Part shown: positions 24,001 to 32,010 of the stretch, in pieces
Numbering within the stretch: position 1 is the stretch's first letter
Layout of the letters: each line of letters begins with the position of its first letter
Source: JAEKLB01 sp050249235
GTDB taxonomy: Bacteria; Actinomycetota; Acidimicrobiia; Acidimicrobiales; CADCSY01
Reading direction: 5' to 3'
Assembly (NCBI GenBank): GCA_050249235.1
Contig: JBFWQW010000005.1
Coordinates: 1-64,000 of the forward strand
DNA: 64,000 nucleotides
The notes under the pieces: model-generated
What the model was told of the DNA's origin: nothing
What the model saw: the letters and a program-made list of their open reading frames with translations, nothing else
Databases searched by the model: none
Translations under genes and position numbers: made by a program

Positions 24001-25317
24001 TCACCGGATGAGCGACCGGACGTCGCGGGACGCCGCGACCACCCCCCGGTCGAGGTAGGCGACGGTGTTGCTCCCGATCTTCTCCAGGTCGTAGCGGTAG
24101 TTCACCATGAGACCGAACGACCCCGTCATGCCGTAGTCGGCCGGGTTGGCGAGCCAGTCGATCCGCTCGACCATGGCCCCGTTGGAGAGGTGGAAGTTGG
24201 CCACCTGGTCGAGCGCCCGGCCGCCCACCGGCTGGGTGAGGTAGCGGGCGGCCAGCGATAGGAGGCCGGGGCGGGCCCGCTCGAGCCACCGCCCGTCGCC
24301 GGGGTCGATGCGGTCGCCGAGCGACTCCTTCTCGGCCTGGGACAGGTCACCGGCCGAGATGCGGGCCTCGGCCCAGGCCCGGAAGCCCGGGATCGGCGAC
24401 AGCGTGGCGAACATCCGCAGCTGCGGGAAGTCGCGCTGAAGCTCCTCCACGACGTGCTTGATGAGCTCGTTGCCGAGGGCGACGCCGGCCAGGCCGGGCT
24501 GGCAGTTCGAGATCGAGTAGAAGATCGCCGTGTCGGCGTCGTCCGGCGCCAGGTTGGTGGCGTCGAGGTCGAGCAGCGGGGGCAGCCGCTCGGCGATGCC
24601 GTCGGTGAGGGCGATCTCGACGAAGACGAGGGGCTCGCCCGGCATGGCGGGGTGGAAGTAGGCGTAGCACCGGCGGTCGCTGTCCAGCCGGTTGCGGAGG
24701 TCGTCCCAACCGGCGATCTCGTGGACCGCCTCGTAGGCCATGAGCGACTCGAGCACGGCCGCCGGCGTGGCCTCCCAGCTGATGCGCCGGAGCTCGAGGA
24801 GGCCGACGTCGAAGAGCGACGACAGGTGGCTGACCAGCTCGTCGTCGAGGAAGGCGAGGGACGGGTCCTCCCGCCGGACGGGCAGCAGGTCGGCGCGGAG
24901 GTCGACGAGGAGCTTCACACCGCCGGGAAGGCCCGTGACCAGCCGCAGGAAGGCGAGGTGCCGGGGGATGATCGCCTGGCGCATCGTCCGCTCGGCGGCC
25001 CGCCGGGACGCGCCGGGCGGGGCCGTCCGGAGCTGCTCCACGGCGGCGTCGACGGCGGCCTCGTCGACCGAGAAGCGCTCGGCGAGCATCCCCAGGAACC
25101 GGCGCCGACCGACGGTGTCCAGCGTGCCGTAGGCGTGCAGGACCCGAGCCGCCGAGAGGCGCTGCCCGGCCCGGTCGCGGTGGGCCAGCAGCTCGTCGAT
25201 CGACCGGGCCAGGCGGTCGAGGTCGGCGTTGTCCAGCGAGGGGCTGGCGACGAGACCGCCTGAGCGGCGCCGGCGCAGCCGCAGGAACCGGTCGATGACG
25301 AGGGGCATGCCCCGCAT
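24001..25317 (-). CDS. Malonyl-CoA decarboxylase
   Basis: From ATG 25317 (ATG 25308 also possible) this is a 438-residue protein that decarboxylates malonyl-CoA to acetyl-CoA. The N-terminal half is helical (tetramerisation). The C-terminal GNAT-fold catalytic half shows IFYSISNCQPGLAGVALGNE, MFATLSPIPGFRAWAEAR (catalytic Ser region) and VANFHLSNGAMVERIDWLAN. A longer version from GTG 25401 would overlap the csoR control region and adds only low-complexity residues, so it is rejected. It may remove malonyl-CoA formed by side reactions or from malonate catabolism. No malonate transporter or transferase is nearby. Confidence 0.92.
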   Translation of the reverse strand: MRGMPLVIDRFLRLRRRRSGGLVASPSLDNADLDRLARSIDELLAHRDRAGQRLSAARVLHAYGTLDTVGRRRFLGMLAERFSVDEAAVDAAVEQLRTAPPGASRRAAERTMRQAIIPRHLAFLRLVTGLPGGVKLLVDLRADLLPVRREDPSLAFLDDELVSHLSSLFDVGLLELRRISWEATPAAVLESLMAYEAVHEIAGWDDLRNRLDSDRRCYAYFHPAMPGEPLVFVEIALTDGIAERLPPLLDLDATNLAPDDADTAIFYSISNCQPGLAGVALGNELIKHVVEELQRDFPQLRMFATLSPIPGFRAWAEARISAGDLSQAEKESLGDRIDPGDGRWLERARPGLLSLAARYLTQPVGGRALDQVANFHLSNGAMVERIDWLANPADYGMTGSFGLMVNYRYDLEKIGSNTVAYLDRGVVAASRDVRSLIR

Positions 25318-25383
25318 GTTGGCAAACACCGAGACGCCGTTCGGCGCAGCCTGCCCAACTGCGCCCGGTCGGCGACTCGCGGG

Positions 25384-25418
25384 TTGCCATCGGTACCCCA
25401 CCCCGGTATGGTGGTTCC
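25384..25418 (+). promoter_or_regulatory. csoR promoter with overlapping CsoR operator and leaderless start
   Basis: TTGCCA (25384-25389), a 17-bp spacer and TATGGT (25407-25412) form a near-consensus sigma-70-type promoter. The ATG of csoR begins 6 nt after the -10 box, so the mRNA should be leaderless. The inverted repeat CCACC-N7-GGTGG (25398-25414), in a GTACCCCACCCCGGTATGGT context like other CsoR boxes, overlaps the spacer and -10, ideal for repression without copper. Confidence 0.75.
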
Positions 25419-25700
25419 ATGCCTGGCTACGAGATGAACAAGGACGAGCTCCTCGCCCGTCTCCGCAGGGTGGAGGGCCAGGTACGTGGCCTCCAGCAGA
25501 TGATCGAGGCCGACCGGTACTGCATCGACGTGCTCACCCAGGTCTCGGCCGCCACCAAGGCCCTCCAGGGCGTGGCGCTCGGGCTCTTCGACGAGCACCT
25601 CCGCCACTGCGTGGCCGACGCCGTCGCGGCGGGCGGCCGGGATGCCGACGAGAAGCTCACCGAGGCCAGCGCCGCGGTGGCCCGACTGCTGAGGAGCTGA
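25419..25700 (+). CDS. csoR: Copper-sensing transcriptional repressor CsoR
   Basis: This 93-residue all-helical repressor releases DNA on binding Cu(I). Ligands are in the canonical spacing: Cys35 (ADRYCIDVL), His60 (FDEHLRHC) and Cys64, corresponding to C36/H61/C65 of the Mycobacterium tuberculosis protein. The N-terminal helix carries LLARLRRVEGQVRGLQQMI, the family signature. ATG 25419 is used because promoter geometry makes it leaderless; an internal ATG at 25434 has no ribosome site. It is first gene of the copper operon and presumably autoregulated. Confidence 0.95.
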   Translation: MPGYEMNKDELLARLRRVEGQVRGLQQMIEADRYCIDVLTQVSAATKALQGVALGLFDEHLRHCVADAVAAGGRDADEKLTEASAAVARLLRS

Positions 25701-25703
25701 CCG

Positions 25704-25922
25704 GTGACCACGACCAGGACCACGCTCGTCGTCGTCGGCATGACCTGTGCCCACTGCGTCCGGGCCGTCACCGACGAGCTGGGCGGCCTGGCGGGCGTGA
25801 CGGCCGTCGCCGTCGACCTGCCCACCGGCAGGGTCGAGGTGACCGCCGACCGGGCCCTCGACCCCGCCGAGGTCCGGGCCGCGGTGGGCGAGGCCGGCTA
25901 CGCCCTGGCCGGCGACGGCTAG
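25704..25922 (+). CDS. copZ: Copper chaperone, HMA domain (CopZ-like)
   Basis: The 72-residue single heavy-metal-associated domain has a ferredoxin-like fold and the metal site GMTCAHC (Cys15 and Cys18). The His within CxHC is seen in some copper chaperones and zinc-related HMA domains. It begins on GTG 3 bp after the csoR stop. Its role is to carry Cu(I) in the cytoplasm and hand it to the ATPase encoded two genes downstream, and possibly to CsoR. Confidence 0.92.
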   Translation: MTTTRTTLVVVGMTCAHCVRAVTDELGGLAGVTAVAVDLPTGRVEVTADRALDPAEVRAAVGEAGYALAGDG

Positions 25923-25926
25923 CGGG

Positions 25927-26112
25927 ATGGGTTCGGCGGTGGCCTTGATCGTGGCGACCCCGGGCCGCAAGCTGGCCGCCTTCGCCGCCATCCTCCTCAC
26001 CAGCCTGGGCGCCGGCCTCGGGCTCGGCGCCCTCACCCACGGCGAGGCCGACCGGCGACCGACGGCCCCCTCGATGGACTCGGAGATGGAGCCGTCGGAG
26101 CGTCACCCGTGA
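25927..26112 (+). CDS. Small single-pass membrane protein in the copper operon (61 aa)
   Basis: This short protein has one transmembrane helix (about residues 15-36, LAAFAAILLTSLGAGLGLGAL) and a polar C-terminal tail with two Met-Glu/Asp pairs (SMDSEMEP) and two His. It lies 4 bp after copZ and overlaps the copA GTG by 4 bp, so it belongs to the operon. It may help copper export or metallochaperone docking, inferred from context and the Met/His content. No named family is recognised. Confidence 0.68.
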   Translation: MGSAVALIVATPGRKLAAFAAILLTSLGAGLGLGALTHGEADRRPTAPSMDSEMEPSERHP

Positions 26113-28388
26113 CGGTCGAGACCACCGGCGACCGCGAGGTGGCGCTGCGGATCGAGGGCATGACGTGCGCGTCGTGCGCCAGCCGCATCGAGAAGCGGCT
26201 GCACCGCATCGAGGGGGTCACCGCCGCGGTCAACCTGGCGACCGAGCAGGCGCTCGTCCGGTTCCCGCCCGGCGTCTCGACCGACGAGCTCGTGGCCCAG
26301 GTCGAGGCGGCGGGCTACCGCGCCACGGTGCCGGTGGTGGCCTCCGGCCCGCCGGCCGATCCGGGTGGCGACGAGCGGCGCCGGCTCCTCGAGTCGGGTC
26401 GCCGCCTCGGGGTCTCGGCCGCCCTGACGGTGCCGGTGGTGACGCTGGCCATGGTCCCGGCCCTCCAGCGGGACGGCTGGCAGTGGTGGTCGCTCCTGCT
26501 CGCCACCCCGGTCGTCGTCTGGGGCGCGGCGCCCTTCCACCGCGCCGCGTGGACCAACCTCCGCCACGCCGCCACGACCATGGACACGCTGGTGTCCGTC
26601 GGCGTCCTGGCCGCCTACCTCTGGTCCCTCTACGCCCTCGTCATCGGCGACGCCGGGCGGGGCGGCATGAGGATGGCCTTCGACCTCCTCCCCGACCGGG
26701 CCGCCGGCGCCGACGAGGTCTACTTCGAGGTGGCGGCCGCGGTCACCGTCTTCATCCTGACCGGCCGGCACCTGGAGGCCAGGGCCAAGCGGCGGGCGGG
26801 GGCCGCCCTACGGGCGCTCGCAGAGCTGGGCGCCAGGGACGTGGCCGTGCTCGACGGCGACGGCCGCGAGCGCCGGATCCCGGTCGACGAGCTCGCCCCC
26901 GGCGACCGGTTCGTGGTGCGCCCCGGCGAGAAGGTCGCCACCGACGGCGTCGTCGAGGAGGGCACGTCGGCGGTGGACGCCTCCCTGGTCACGGGCGAGT
27001 CGGTGCCGATCGAGGTCGGACCGGGCGACGTCGTCGTCGGAGCCACCCTCAACGCCGGCGGCCGCCTCGTCGTCCGGGCCGAGCGGGTGGGCAGCGACAC
27101 GAAGCTGGCCCAGATGGCCCGCCTGGTCGAGGCCGCCCAGCTCGGCAAGGCGGAGGTGCAGCGGCTCGCCGACCGGGTGGCCGGCGTGTTCGTGCCGGTG
27201 GTCATGGCCCTGGCGGCCGGCACGCTCGGCTTCTGGATCGGCGCCGGCGAGCCCACCGCCTTCGCCTTCACCGCCGCGGTGGCGGTGCTGATCATCGCCT
27301 GCCCCTGCGCGCTCGGCCTGGCCACGCCGACGGCGCTGCTGGTCGGCACGGGCCGGGGCGCCCAGCTCGGCATCCTCGTGCGGGGCGCGGAGGTGCTGGA
27401 GTCGACCCGCCGCCTCGACACGATCCTCCTCGACAAGACCGGCACGGTCACGACCGGGCGCATGGCGCTGGCGGCCGTGCACACCGACCCCGGCACGAGC
27501 GAGGACGACGCCCTCCGGCTGGTGGGCGGCCTCGAGGCCGCCAGCGAGCACCCGGTGGGGCGGGCCATCGCCGCGGCCGCCGCGGCCAGGGCCGTGACCA
27601 CGGGCACGGACCCGGCCGCCGCCGTCCACGGCTTCGCCAGCCGGCCCGGCCTGGGCGTCGAGGGCGACGTCACCGACGCCGACGGGACCGCCCGGCACGT
27701 CGTCGCCGGACGCCGGGCCCTGGTCGAGTCGCGGGGGCTGGCGACGACCGCCGAGCTGGCGGCGGCCGCCGACCGGGCCGAGGCAGCCGGCCAGACCGTG
27801 GTGGTGGCGGCCTGGGAGGGTCGGGTCCGGGCCGTGCTCGTGGTGGCGGACACCGTGCGGCCGAGCTCGCGGCGGGCGGTGGGCGGCCTGCGGGCCCTCG
27901 GCCTCCGCCCGGTGCTGCTCACCGGCGACAACGCCCGGGCCGCCCACGCGGTGGCGGCGGCCGTCGGGATCGACGACGTGATCGCCGAGGTGCTCCCCGA
28001 GGACAAGCTCGCCGTGGTGCAGCGGCTGCAGGCCGAGGGGGCGGTGGTGGCCATGGTCGGCGACGGCGTGAACGACGCCGCCGCCCTGGCTGGGGCCGAC
28101 CTCGGTCTGGCCATGGGGGCCGGGACCGACGTCGCCAGGGAGGCCTCCGACCTCACCCTCGTGCGCGACGACCTCACCGCCGCGGTCGACGCCATCCGCC
28201 TGGCCCGGCGGACGCTGGCGACGATCAAGGGGAACCTCTTCTGGGCCTTCGCCTACAACGTGGCCGCCCTGCCGCTGGCCGCGGCGGGGCTGCTCAACCC
28301 CCTCGTCGCCGGCGCGGCGATGGCCGCGTCGAGCCTGTTCGTGGTGACGAACAGCCTCCGCCTGCGCCGCTTCCGCCCGACGGGCTGA
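26109..28388 (+). CDS. copA: Copper-translocating P-type ATPase (P1B)
   Basis: This 759-residue exporter has an N-terminal HMA domain with GMTCASC (residues 17-23), membrane segments beginning near residue 100, the TGES actuator motif (about 295), the CPC metal site in IIACPCALGLATPTALL (about 398), phosphorylation loop DKTGT (about 442), the SEHPVG nucleotide motif and hinge GDGVNDAAAL (about 651). CPC plus the HMA domain and CsoR control indicate Cu(I) export. Two or more Met-containing stretches in the last helices agree with this. It starts on a GTG overlapping the upstream small gene. Confidence 0.95.
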   Translation: MTVETTGDREVALRIEGMTCASCASRIEKRLHRIEGVTAAVNLATEQALVRFPPGVSTDELVAQVEAAGYRATVPVVASGPPADPGGDERRRLLESGRRLGVSAALTVPVVTLAMVPALQRDGWQWWSLLLATPVVVWGAAPFHRAAWTNLRHAATTMDTLVSVGVLAAYLWSLYALVIGDAGRGGMRMAFDLLPDRAAGADEVYFEVAAAVTVFILTGRHLEARAKRRAGAALRALAELGARDVAVLDGDGRERRIPVDELAPGDRFVVRPGEKVATDGVVEEGTSAVDASLVTGESVPIEVGPGDVVVGATLNAGGRLVVRAERVGSDTKLAQMARLVEAAQLGKAEVQRLADRVAGVFVPVVMALAAGTLGFWIGAGEPTAFAFTAAVAVLIIACPCALGLATPTALLVGTGRGAQLGILVRGAEVLESTRRLDTILLDKTGTVTTGRMALAAVHTDPGTSEDDALRLVGGLEAASEHPVGRAIAAAAAARAVTTGTDPAAAVHGFASRPGLGVEGDVTDADGTARHVVAGRRALVESRGLATTAELAAAADRAEAAGQTVVVAAWEGRVRAVLVVADTVRPSSRRAVGGLRALGLRPVLLTGDNARAAHAVAAAVGIDDVIAEVLPEDKLAVVQRLQAEGAVVAMVGDGVNDAAALAGADLGLAMGAGTDVAREASDLTLVRDDLTAAVDAIRLARRTLATIKGNLFWAFAYNVAALPLAAAGLLNPLVAGAAMAASSLFVVTNSLRLRRFRPTG

Positions 28389-28403
28389 CCGCCGCGCCGG
28401 CGG
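28389..28403. terminator. Short perfect hairpin between copA and the PAS gene
   Basis: CCGCCG, loop cgc, CGGCGG, starting on the base after the copA stop and ending 4 bp before the convergent PAS gene stop. GC-only stem without U-tract. Confidence 0.5.
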
Positions 28404-28406
28404 CGC

Positions 28407-28766
28407 TCAGCGGCGGGTGATGTGGGCGACGGCGTAGCGGACGGCGTCGATCTCCTTGGGCTCGAGGTGCACCGAGATCGGCACCCGCTCGCCGTCGAGG
28501 GGCCGCTCGGCGGTCGGCTCGAGGCCCGGGTCCATCTCCCGCTCGACCGGCTCCATGAAGTACGCCCGCCGGTAGGCCTGGTGGCCGAACCGGAACTCCT
28601 CGGGCATGAGCAGCTCCATGGCCTCGCCGGCCACGTCGTCGAGGCCGATGCCGAAGAACTCCTCGGCCGGCTCGGACAGCATGACGATGTTTCCCCCCAC
28701 GTCGACGGCGACGAGGACCTCGTCGCTGGTGCGGAGCTCGGCGATCGCGGCGGGGAGGTCGGCCAT
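28407..28766 (-). CDS. Stand-alone PAS-domain protein
   Basis: From ATG 28766 this gives 119 residues; an in-frame extension to 28817 adds a doubtful N-terminus. The PAS core is visible as DEVLVAVDVGGNIVMLSEPA, EEFFGIGLDDVAGEAMELLM, PEEFRFGHQAYRRAYF, and a final strand AVRYAVAHITR. No output domain follows, so it may sense a ligand or redox state and act through protein contacts. The upstream patch has CGATTC-N8-GAATCG, an inverted repeat in the only AT-rich stretch nearby, a candidate operator. Confidence 0.75.
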   Translation of the reverse strand: MADLPAAIAELRTSDEVLVAVDVGGNIVMLSEPAEEFFGIGLDDVAGEAMELLMPEEFRFGHQAYRRAYFMEPVEREMDPGLEPTAERPLDGERVPISVHLEPKEIDAVRYAVAHITRR

Positions 28767-28872
28767 GGGCGACAGTCTCGCAGCTCGTAGAACGATTCCG
28801 ACATGAGAATCGCCCAAATTTTGGAAGACCGGGGGCGGGGGCCGGGCCGGGGGCGGGGCCCGGGGCAGGAGG

Positions 28873-30468
28873 TCAGCCGCCCCGCATCGTGGCGGTGATC
28901 GCCACCTGGTCGGCCGGGCGGGGGAGCCCCCAGCCGGGCTGGTAGCCGAACAGCGACCCGGCGGTGACGGCGCCGTAACGACCGTCGAGCACCTCGATGC
29001 GGTCGACGCCCACGAGCGACGGATGCGGGACGCCGCAGGCGAGGGACAGCTGGAGGAGCTCGTGGCGCAGGGTGGCCACGTAGTTGGCGAACCGCACCGA
29101 CTTCAGGGTCGGGTCGAGGCCGCGGGTGAGCCACCGGCTCTGCGTGGCCACGCCGGTCGGGCACCGGCCGGTGTGGCAGCGCTGGGCCTGGATGCAGCCG
29201 ACCGCCAGCATCGCCTCCCGCCCCACGTTCACCAGGTCGCAGCCGAGGGCGAAGGCCAGGAGGGCGACGTCGGGGAAGCCGAGCCGGCCGGCCCCGGCGA
29301 ACACGACGTCGCCGGCGACGTCCCGCTCGGCGAACAGCCGGTAGACCCGTGCGAAGCCGACCTTGAAGGGCAGGGAGACGTGGTCGGTGAAGGCGAGCGG
29401 GGCGGCGCCGGTGCCGCCCTCGCCCCCGTCGACGTTGACGAAGTCGACGCCCCGACCACCCTTGGCCATCTCGTCGGCCAGCACCTCCCAGAACCCGCCC
29501 TCGCCCACGGCCGACTTGATGCCGACCGGCAGGCCCGTGGCGGCGGCCACCTCCTCCACGAAGTCGAGCATCGAGTCGACGTCCGAGAAGGCGGAGTGGC
29601 GGGACGGGCTGACACAGGTGACCCCGACGGGGACGCCGCGGATGGCGGCGATCTCGGGGCTCACCTTGGCCGCCGGCAGGACGCCCCCGAGGCCGGGCTT
29701 GGCGCCCTGGCTGAGCTTGATCTCGATGGCCCGGACCGGGTTGGCGGCCACCAGGTCGACGAGGCGGGAAAGCTCGAAGCGGCCCCCGGCGTCACGGCAG
29801 CCGAAGTAGCCGGTGCCGACCTGGAAGACGAGGTCGCCGCCGTGCTGGTGGTGGGGCGCCAGCCCGCCCTCCCCGGTGTTCTGCCAGCAGCCGGCCAGCG
29901 CCGCGCCCCGGTTGATGGCCTCGACGGCCGGGCCGGACAGCGAGCCGAAGCTCATGCCCGACGCGTTCACCACCGAGGCCGGGCGGAAGGCGTGGCGGCG
30001 GGCTCGGGGTCCGCCGAGGACCTTCGCGCAGGGCAGGTCCTCGCCGGTGCCGGCCGCCGCCTCCAGCGGGAAGGTCGCCTGCTTCACGACCAGGTAGTTC
30101 GATGACGAGTCGAGATCGTTGTCGGTGCCGAAGCCGACGTAGTTGTTCTCGAGCTTCGCCGAGGCGTACACCCACGTCCGCTGGTCACGGGTGAAGGGCC
30201 GCTCCTCGTCGTTGTCGGTGACGATGTACTGGCGCAGCTCGGGACCGATGGCCTCCAGAAGGAACCGGAGGTGCCCCACCACCGGGAAGTTCCGGAGGAG
30301 CGAGTGCCGGCGCTGGACCAGGTCGTAGACGGCCACGAGGGCCAGCACCGCGACCAGCCCGCCGGCGAACCAGACCACGCCGGCGACGCTACCGGGGGTC
30401 CAGGACCGACCCCGGCCCTGGGTCGGGATCCCTCGGGGGCCGGACCGGTTCGACCCGATTCGCGGCAT
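28873..30468 (-). CDS. FMN-binding glutamate-synthase family protein, membrane anchored
   Basis: The 531-residue protein has one N-terminal helix (about residues 25-45, VAGVVWFAGGLVAVLALVAV) followed by a GltS-type (beta/alpha)8 FMN domain: NASGMSFGSLSGPAVEAIN, QNTGEGGLAPHH, EIKLSQGAKPGLGG, FVNVDGGEGGTGAAPLAFTD and AGAGRLGFPDV. The 3Fe-4S cysteines are present as CIQAQRCHTGRC followed by PTGVATQ (C-x5-C-x4-C). The glutaminase domain of true glutamate synthase is missing, so the reaction is unknown; a quinone-linked or ferredoxin-linked oxidoreductase is possible. It is divergent from the TetR gene, which may regulate it. Confidence 0.9.
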   Translation of the reverse strand: MPRIGSNRSGPRGIPTQGRGRSWTPGSVAGVVWFAGGLVAVLALVAVYDLVQRRHSLLRNFPVVGHLRFLLEAIGPELRQYIVTDNDEERPFTRDQRTWVYASAKLENNYVGFGTDNDLDSSSNYLVVKQATFPLEAAAGTGEDLPCAKVLGGPRARRHAFRPASVVNASGMSFGSLSGPAVEAINRGAALAGCWQNTGEGGLAPHHQHGGDLVFQVGTGYFGCRDAGGRFELSRLVDLVAANPVRAIEIKLSQGAKPGLGGVLPAAKVSPEIAAIRGVPVGVTCVSPSRHSAFSDVDSMLDFVEEVAAATGLPVGIKSAVGEGGFWEVLADEMAKGGRGVDFVNVDGGEGGTGAAPLAFTDHVSLPFKVGFARVYRLFAERDVAGDVVFAGAGRLGFPDVALLAFALGCDLVNVGREAMLAVGCIQAQRCHTGRCPTGVATQSRWLTRGLDPTLKSVRFANYVATLRHELLQLSLACGVPHPSLVGVDRIEVLDGRYGAVTAGSLFGYQPGWGLPRPADQVAITATMRGG

Positions 30469-30491
30469 CACGAACCCGAGATCCTCATCCT

Positions 30492-30510
30492 GACGTTCGT
30501 ATACGACGTC
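30492..30510. promoter_or_regulatory. Nested palindrome, candidate operator for the adjacent TetR regulator
   Basis: The perfect 10-bp palindrome TCGTATACGA (30497-30506) sits inside an outer GACGT...ACGTC inverted pair (30492-30510). It lies in the 94-bp divergent region, 33 bp before the first possible start on the TetR side, and is AT-rich against a GC-rich background. Confidence 0.6.
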
Positions 30511-30542
30511 TACTTCTCACGCTGCAACCTAGGGTGGTGCGG

Positions 30543-30566
30543 ATGGACGAAGGCAGGCGCCGGTGA
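30543..30566 (+). CDS. Seven-codon leader peptide overlapping the TetR start
   Basis: ATG GAC GAA GGC AGG CGC CGG TGA encodes MDEGRRR. Its TGA overlaps the GTG start of the TetR gene, and a TAGGGT box ends 7 nt before its ATG. A leaderless transcript would therefore start on this mini-ORF and re-initiate at the regulator. It is consecutive, coupled and rich in Arg codons. Translation is unproven. Confidence 0.4.
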   Translation: MDEGRRR

Positions 30567-31207
30567 GCCCGCCCGCGAGCGGGCGGGAGACGCCGCTCAG
30601 CCGCGACGAGGTGATCGACGCCGCCCTCGCGCTGACCAGGGAGGTCGGCCTCCAGCGGCTCACGATGCGGGGGCTCGCCAGCGCCCTCGGGGTGAGCCCC
30701 ATGGCCACCTACCACTACGTCACGAACAAGCAGGAGCTGGTCCGCCTCGTCGCCGAGGCGGTCTCCGCCACCTGGCCGAAGCTGGTGCCGAGCGACGAGC
30801 CGTGGGACGACGTCCTGCGTCGCCACCTCCTGCTCACCTGGGACACCCTGCGGCGCTACCCGGGCCTCGGCACCCACCTCATGGACCGGCCCGCCATCGG
30901 CGTCACCCAGCCCGCCCTCGACCTCGCCATCGAGTTCTTCCGCGCCGCCGGCTTCTCCGGCGACGAAGCCATGCTGGCCTGGTCGTTCACCGAGACCTAC
31001 CTGCACGGCCGGCTGAGCGTCGACGCCCGCCTCCACGGCCACGACGCCTCCGACCGCCCGGGCGGCACCGACCACCTGGAGTTCGGCGTCGAGCTCCGGG
31101 CCCGGGACTACGTGGAGTACGCCGTCGACACCCTCATCGAGGGCCTGCGGGCCCGGTTGGCCGCGACCGGGGGCCAACCGGTCCTCGCCGAGGGCGAGCG
31201 GAGCTAG
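30563..31207 (+). CDS. TetR/AcrR family transcriptional regulator
   Basis: This 214-residue repressor has its helix-turn-helix at about residues 15-60: SRDEVIDAALALTREVGLQR, LTMRGLASALGVSPMATYHY and VTNKQELVRLVAE. The C-terminal ligand-binding domain belongs to the TetR_C type (YPGLGTHLMDRPAIGVTQPA). It probably binds the nested palindrome just upstream and controls itself and the divergent FMN oxidoreductase. Its stop overlaps the convergent coiled-coil gene by 4 bp. Confidence 0.92.
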   Translation: MSPPASGRETPLSRDEVIDAALALTREVGLQRLTMRGLASALGVSPMATYHYVTNKQELVRLVAEAVSATWPKLVPSDEPWDDVLRRHLLLTWDTLRRYPGLGTHLMDRPAIGVTQPALDLAIEFFRAAGFSGDEAMLAWSFTETYLHGRLSVDARLHGHDASDRPGGTDHLEFGVELRARDYVEYAVDTLIEGLRARLAATGGQPVLAEGERS

Positions 31208-32010
31208 GCGGCGGGATCGGGGCGCACGACGCTCAGGTAGGAGGCGCCCGCATCCGGACCGTTCGGGTCGGCCCCGGTGGGAGACGGCGTCATCCGGGCC
31301 GTGGCCGCGCCGCCCACCTCCCCACCCGGTGGCGAAGGCGCCGCGCCCCCACCCGGCCGGCGCCAACCCGGCCCGGCCGAGGAGGCGCCGGGCGGCTCGA
31401 CCGCGGGCGGGGCGGAACCTCCGGGGTCGTCGGCCGGACCGGTCACCGCACCGGCGGCGGGGCCCGGCCCCTCGTCGACGGCGGACGTCGCACCGGTGCC
31501 GGCAGCGGCAGGCGGTTCGCCGCTGGGGGTGGCAGCGGTCGCCGGCGATCCGTCCGGTGCCCGGTCCAGGATGGCGAGGGCCCCGGCCAGGCGGTCGACC
31601 GCCTCACCGATCCGGGCCGAGGCCAGCTCGCGAGCGGCGATGGCTTCGTCCTGGCGGCGCTGGGCCTCGGCGTGGGAGGTGGCCACCATCTCGTTGGCCT
31701 GGTCGAGGAGCTTGAGGGCGTTGGCCTCGAGGTGGGCGGCCCGCTCCTCGGCGTCGGCGACGATCTGGGCGGCGCGGGCGTCGGCCTCGCGCTGGCCCTC
31801 GGTGACGGTCTCGGCGAAGGACTGGAGCAGTGCGGCCAGGTGCCCGGCCACCTCCGGCGAGACGTCGGGGGCGTTGCGGAGCCGCTCGAGCTCGGCCTGC
31901 ATCACCTGGCGCTCGGCCTCGAGCTCGGCCAGGGCCCGCTCGACCTCCTCGCGGTCGTAACCGAACAGCCGCTTACGGAACGGCTTTGGGCTCTGTCCTG
32001 CCGTCGCCAT
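31204..32010 (-). CDS. DivIVA-like coiled-coil protein with Pro/Ala-rich tail
   Basis: Of the 268 residues, about 8-150 form a long coiled coil starting with KRLFGYDREEVERALAELEA, the pattern by which DivIVA-like and Wag31-like proteins are recognised, and continuing LRNAPDVSPEVAGHLAALLQ, ADARAAQIVADAEERAAHLE. The remaining 110 residues are low-complexity Pro/Ala/Gly and presumably disordered. Such proteins scaffold at curved membranes, poles or septa. The ATG lies inside the end of the upstream gene (overlap 38 bp), implying a two-gene operon. Confidence 0.75.
   Translation of the reverse strand: MATAGQSPKPFRKRLFGYDREEVERALAELEAERQVMQAELERLRNAPDVSPEVAGHLAALLQSFAETVTEGQREADARAAQIVADAEERAAHLEANALKLLDQANEMVATSHAEAQRRQDEAIAARELASARIGEAVDRLAGALAILDRAPDGSPATAATPSGEPPAAAGTGATSAVDEGPGPAAGAVTGPADDPGGSAPPAVEPPGASSAGPGWRRPGGGAAPSPPGGEVGGAATARMTPSPTGADPNGPDAGASYLSVVRPDPAA

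Noticed and set aside
25318..25401. N-terminal extension of malonyl-CoA decarboxylase to GTG 25401
   Set aside because: It would overlap the csoR promoter/operator and adds residues unlike the family.
26165..28420. Large alternate-frame protein over copA
   Set aside because: It is a Gly/Arg/Pro-rich shadow; copA carries all P-type ATPase motifs in the other frame.
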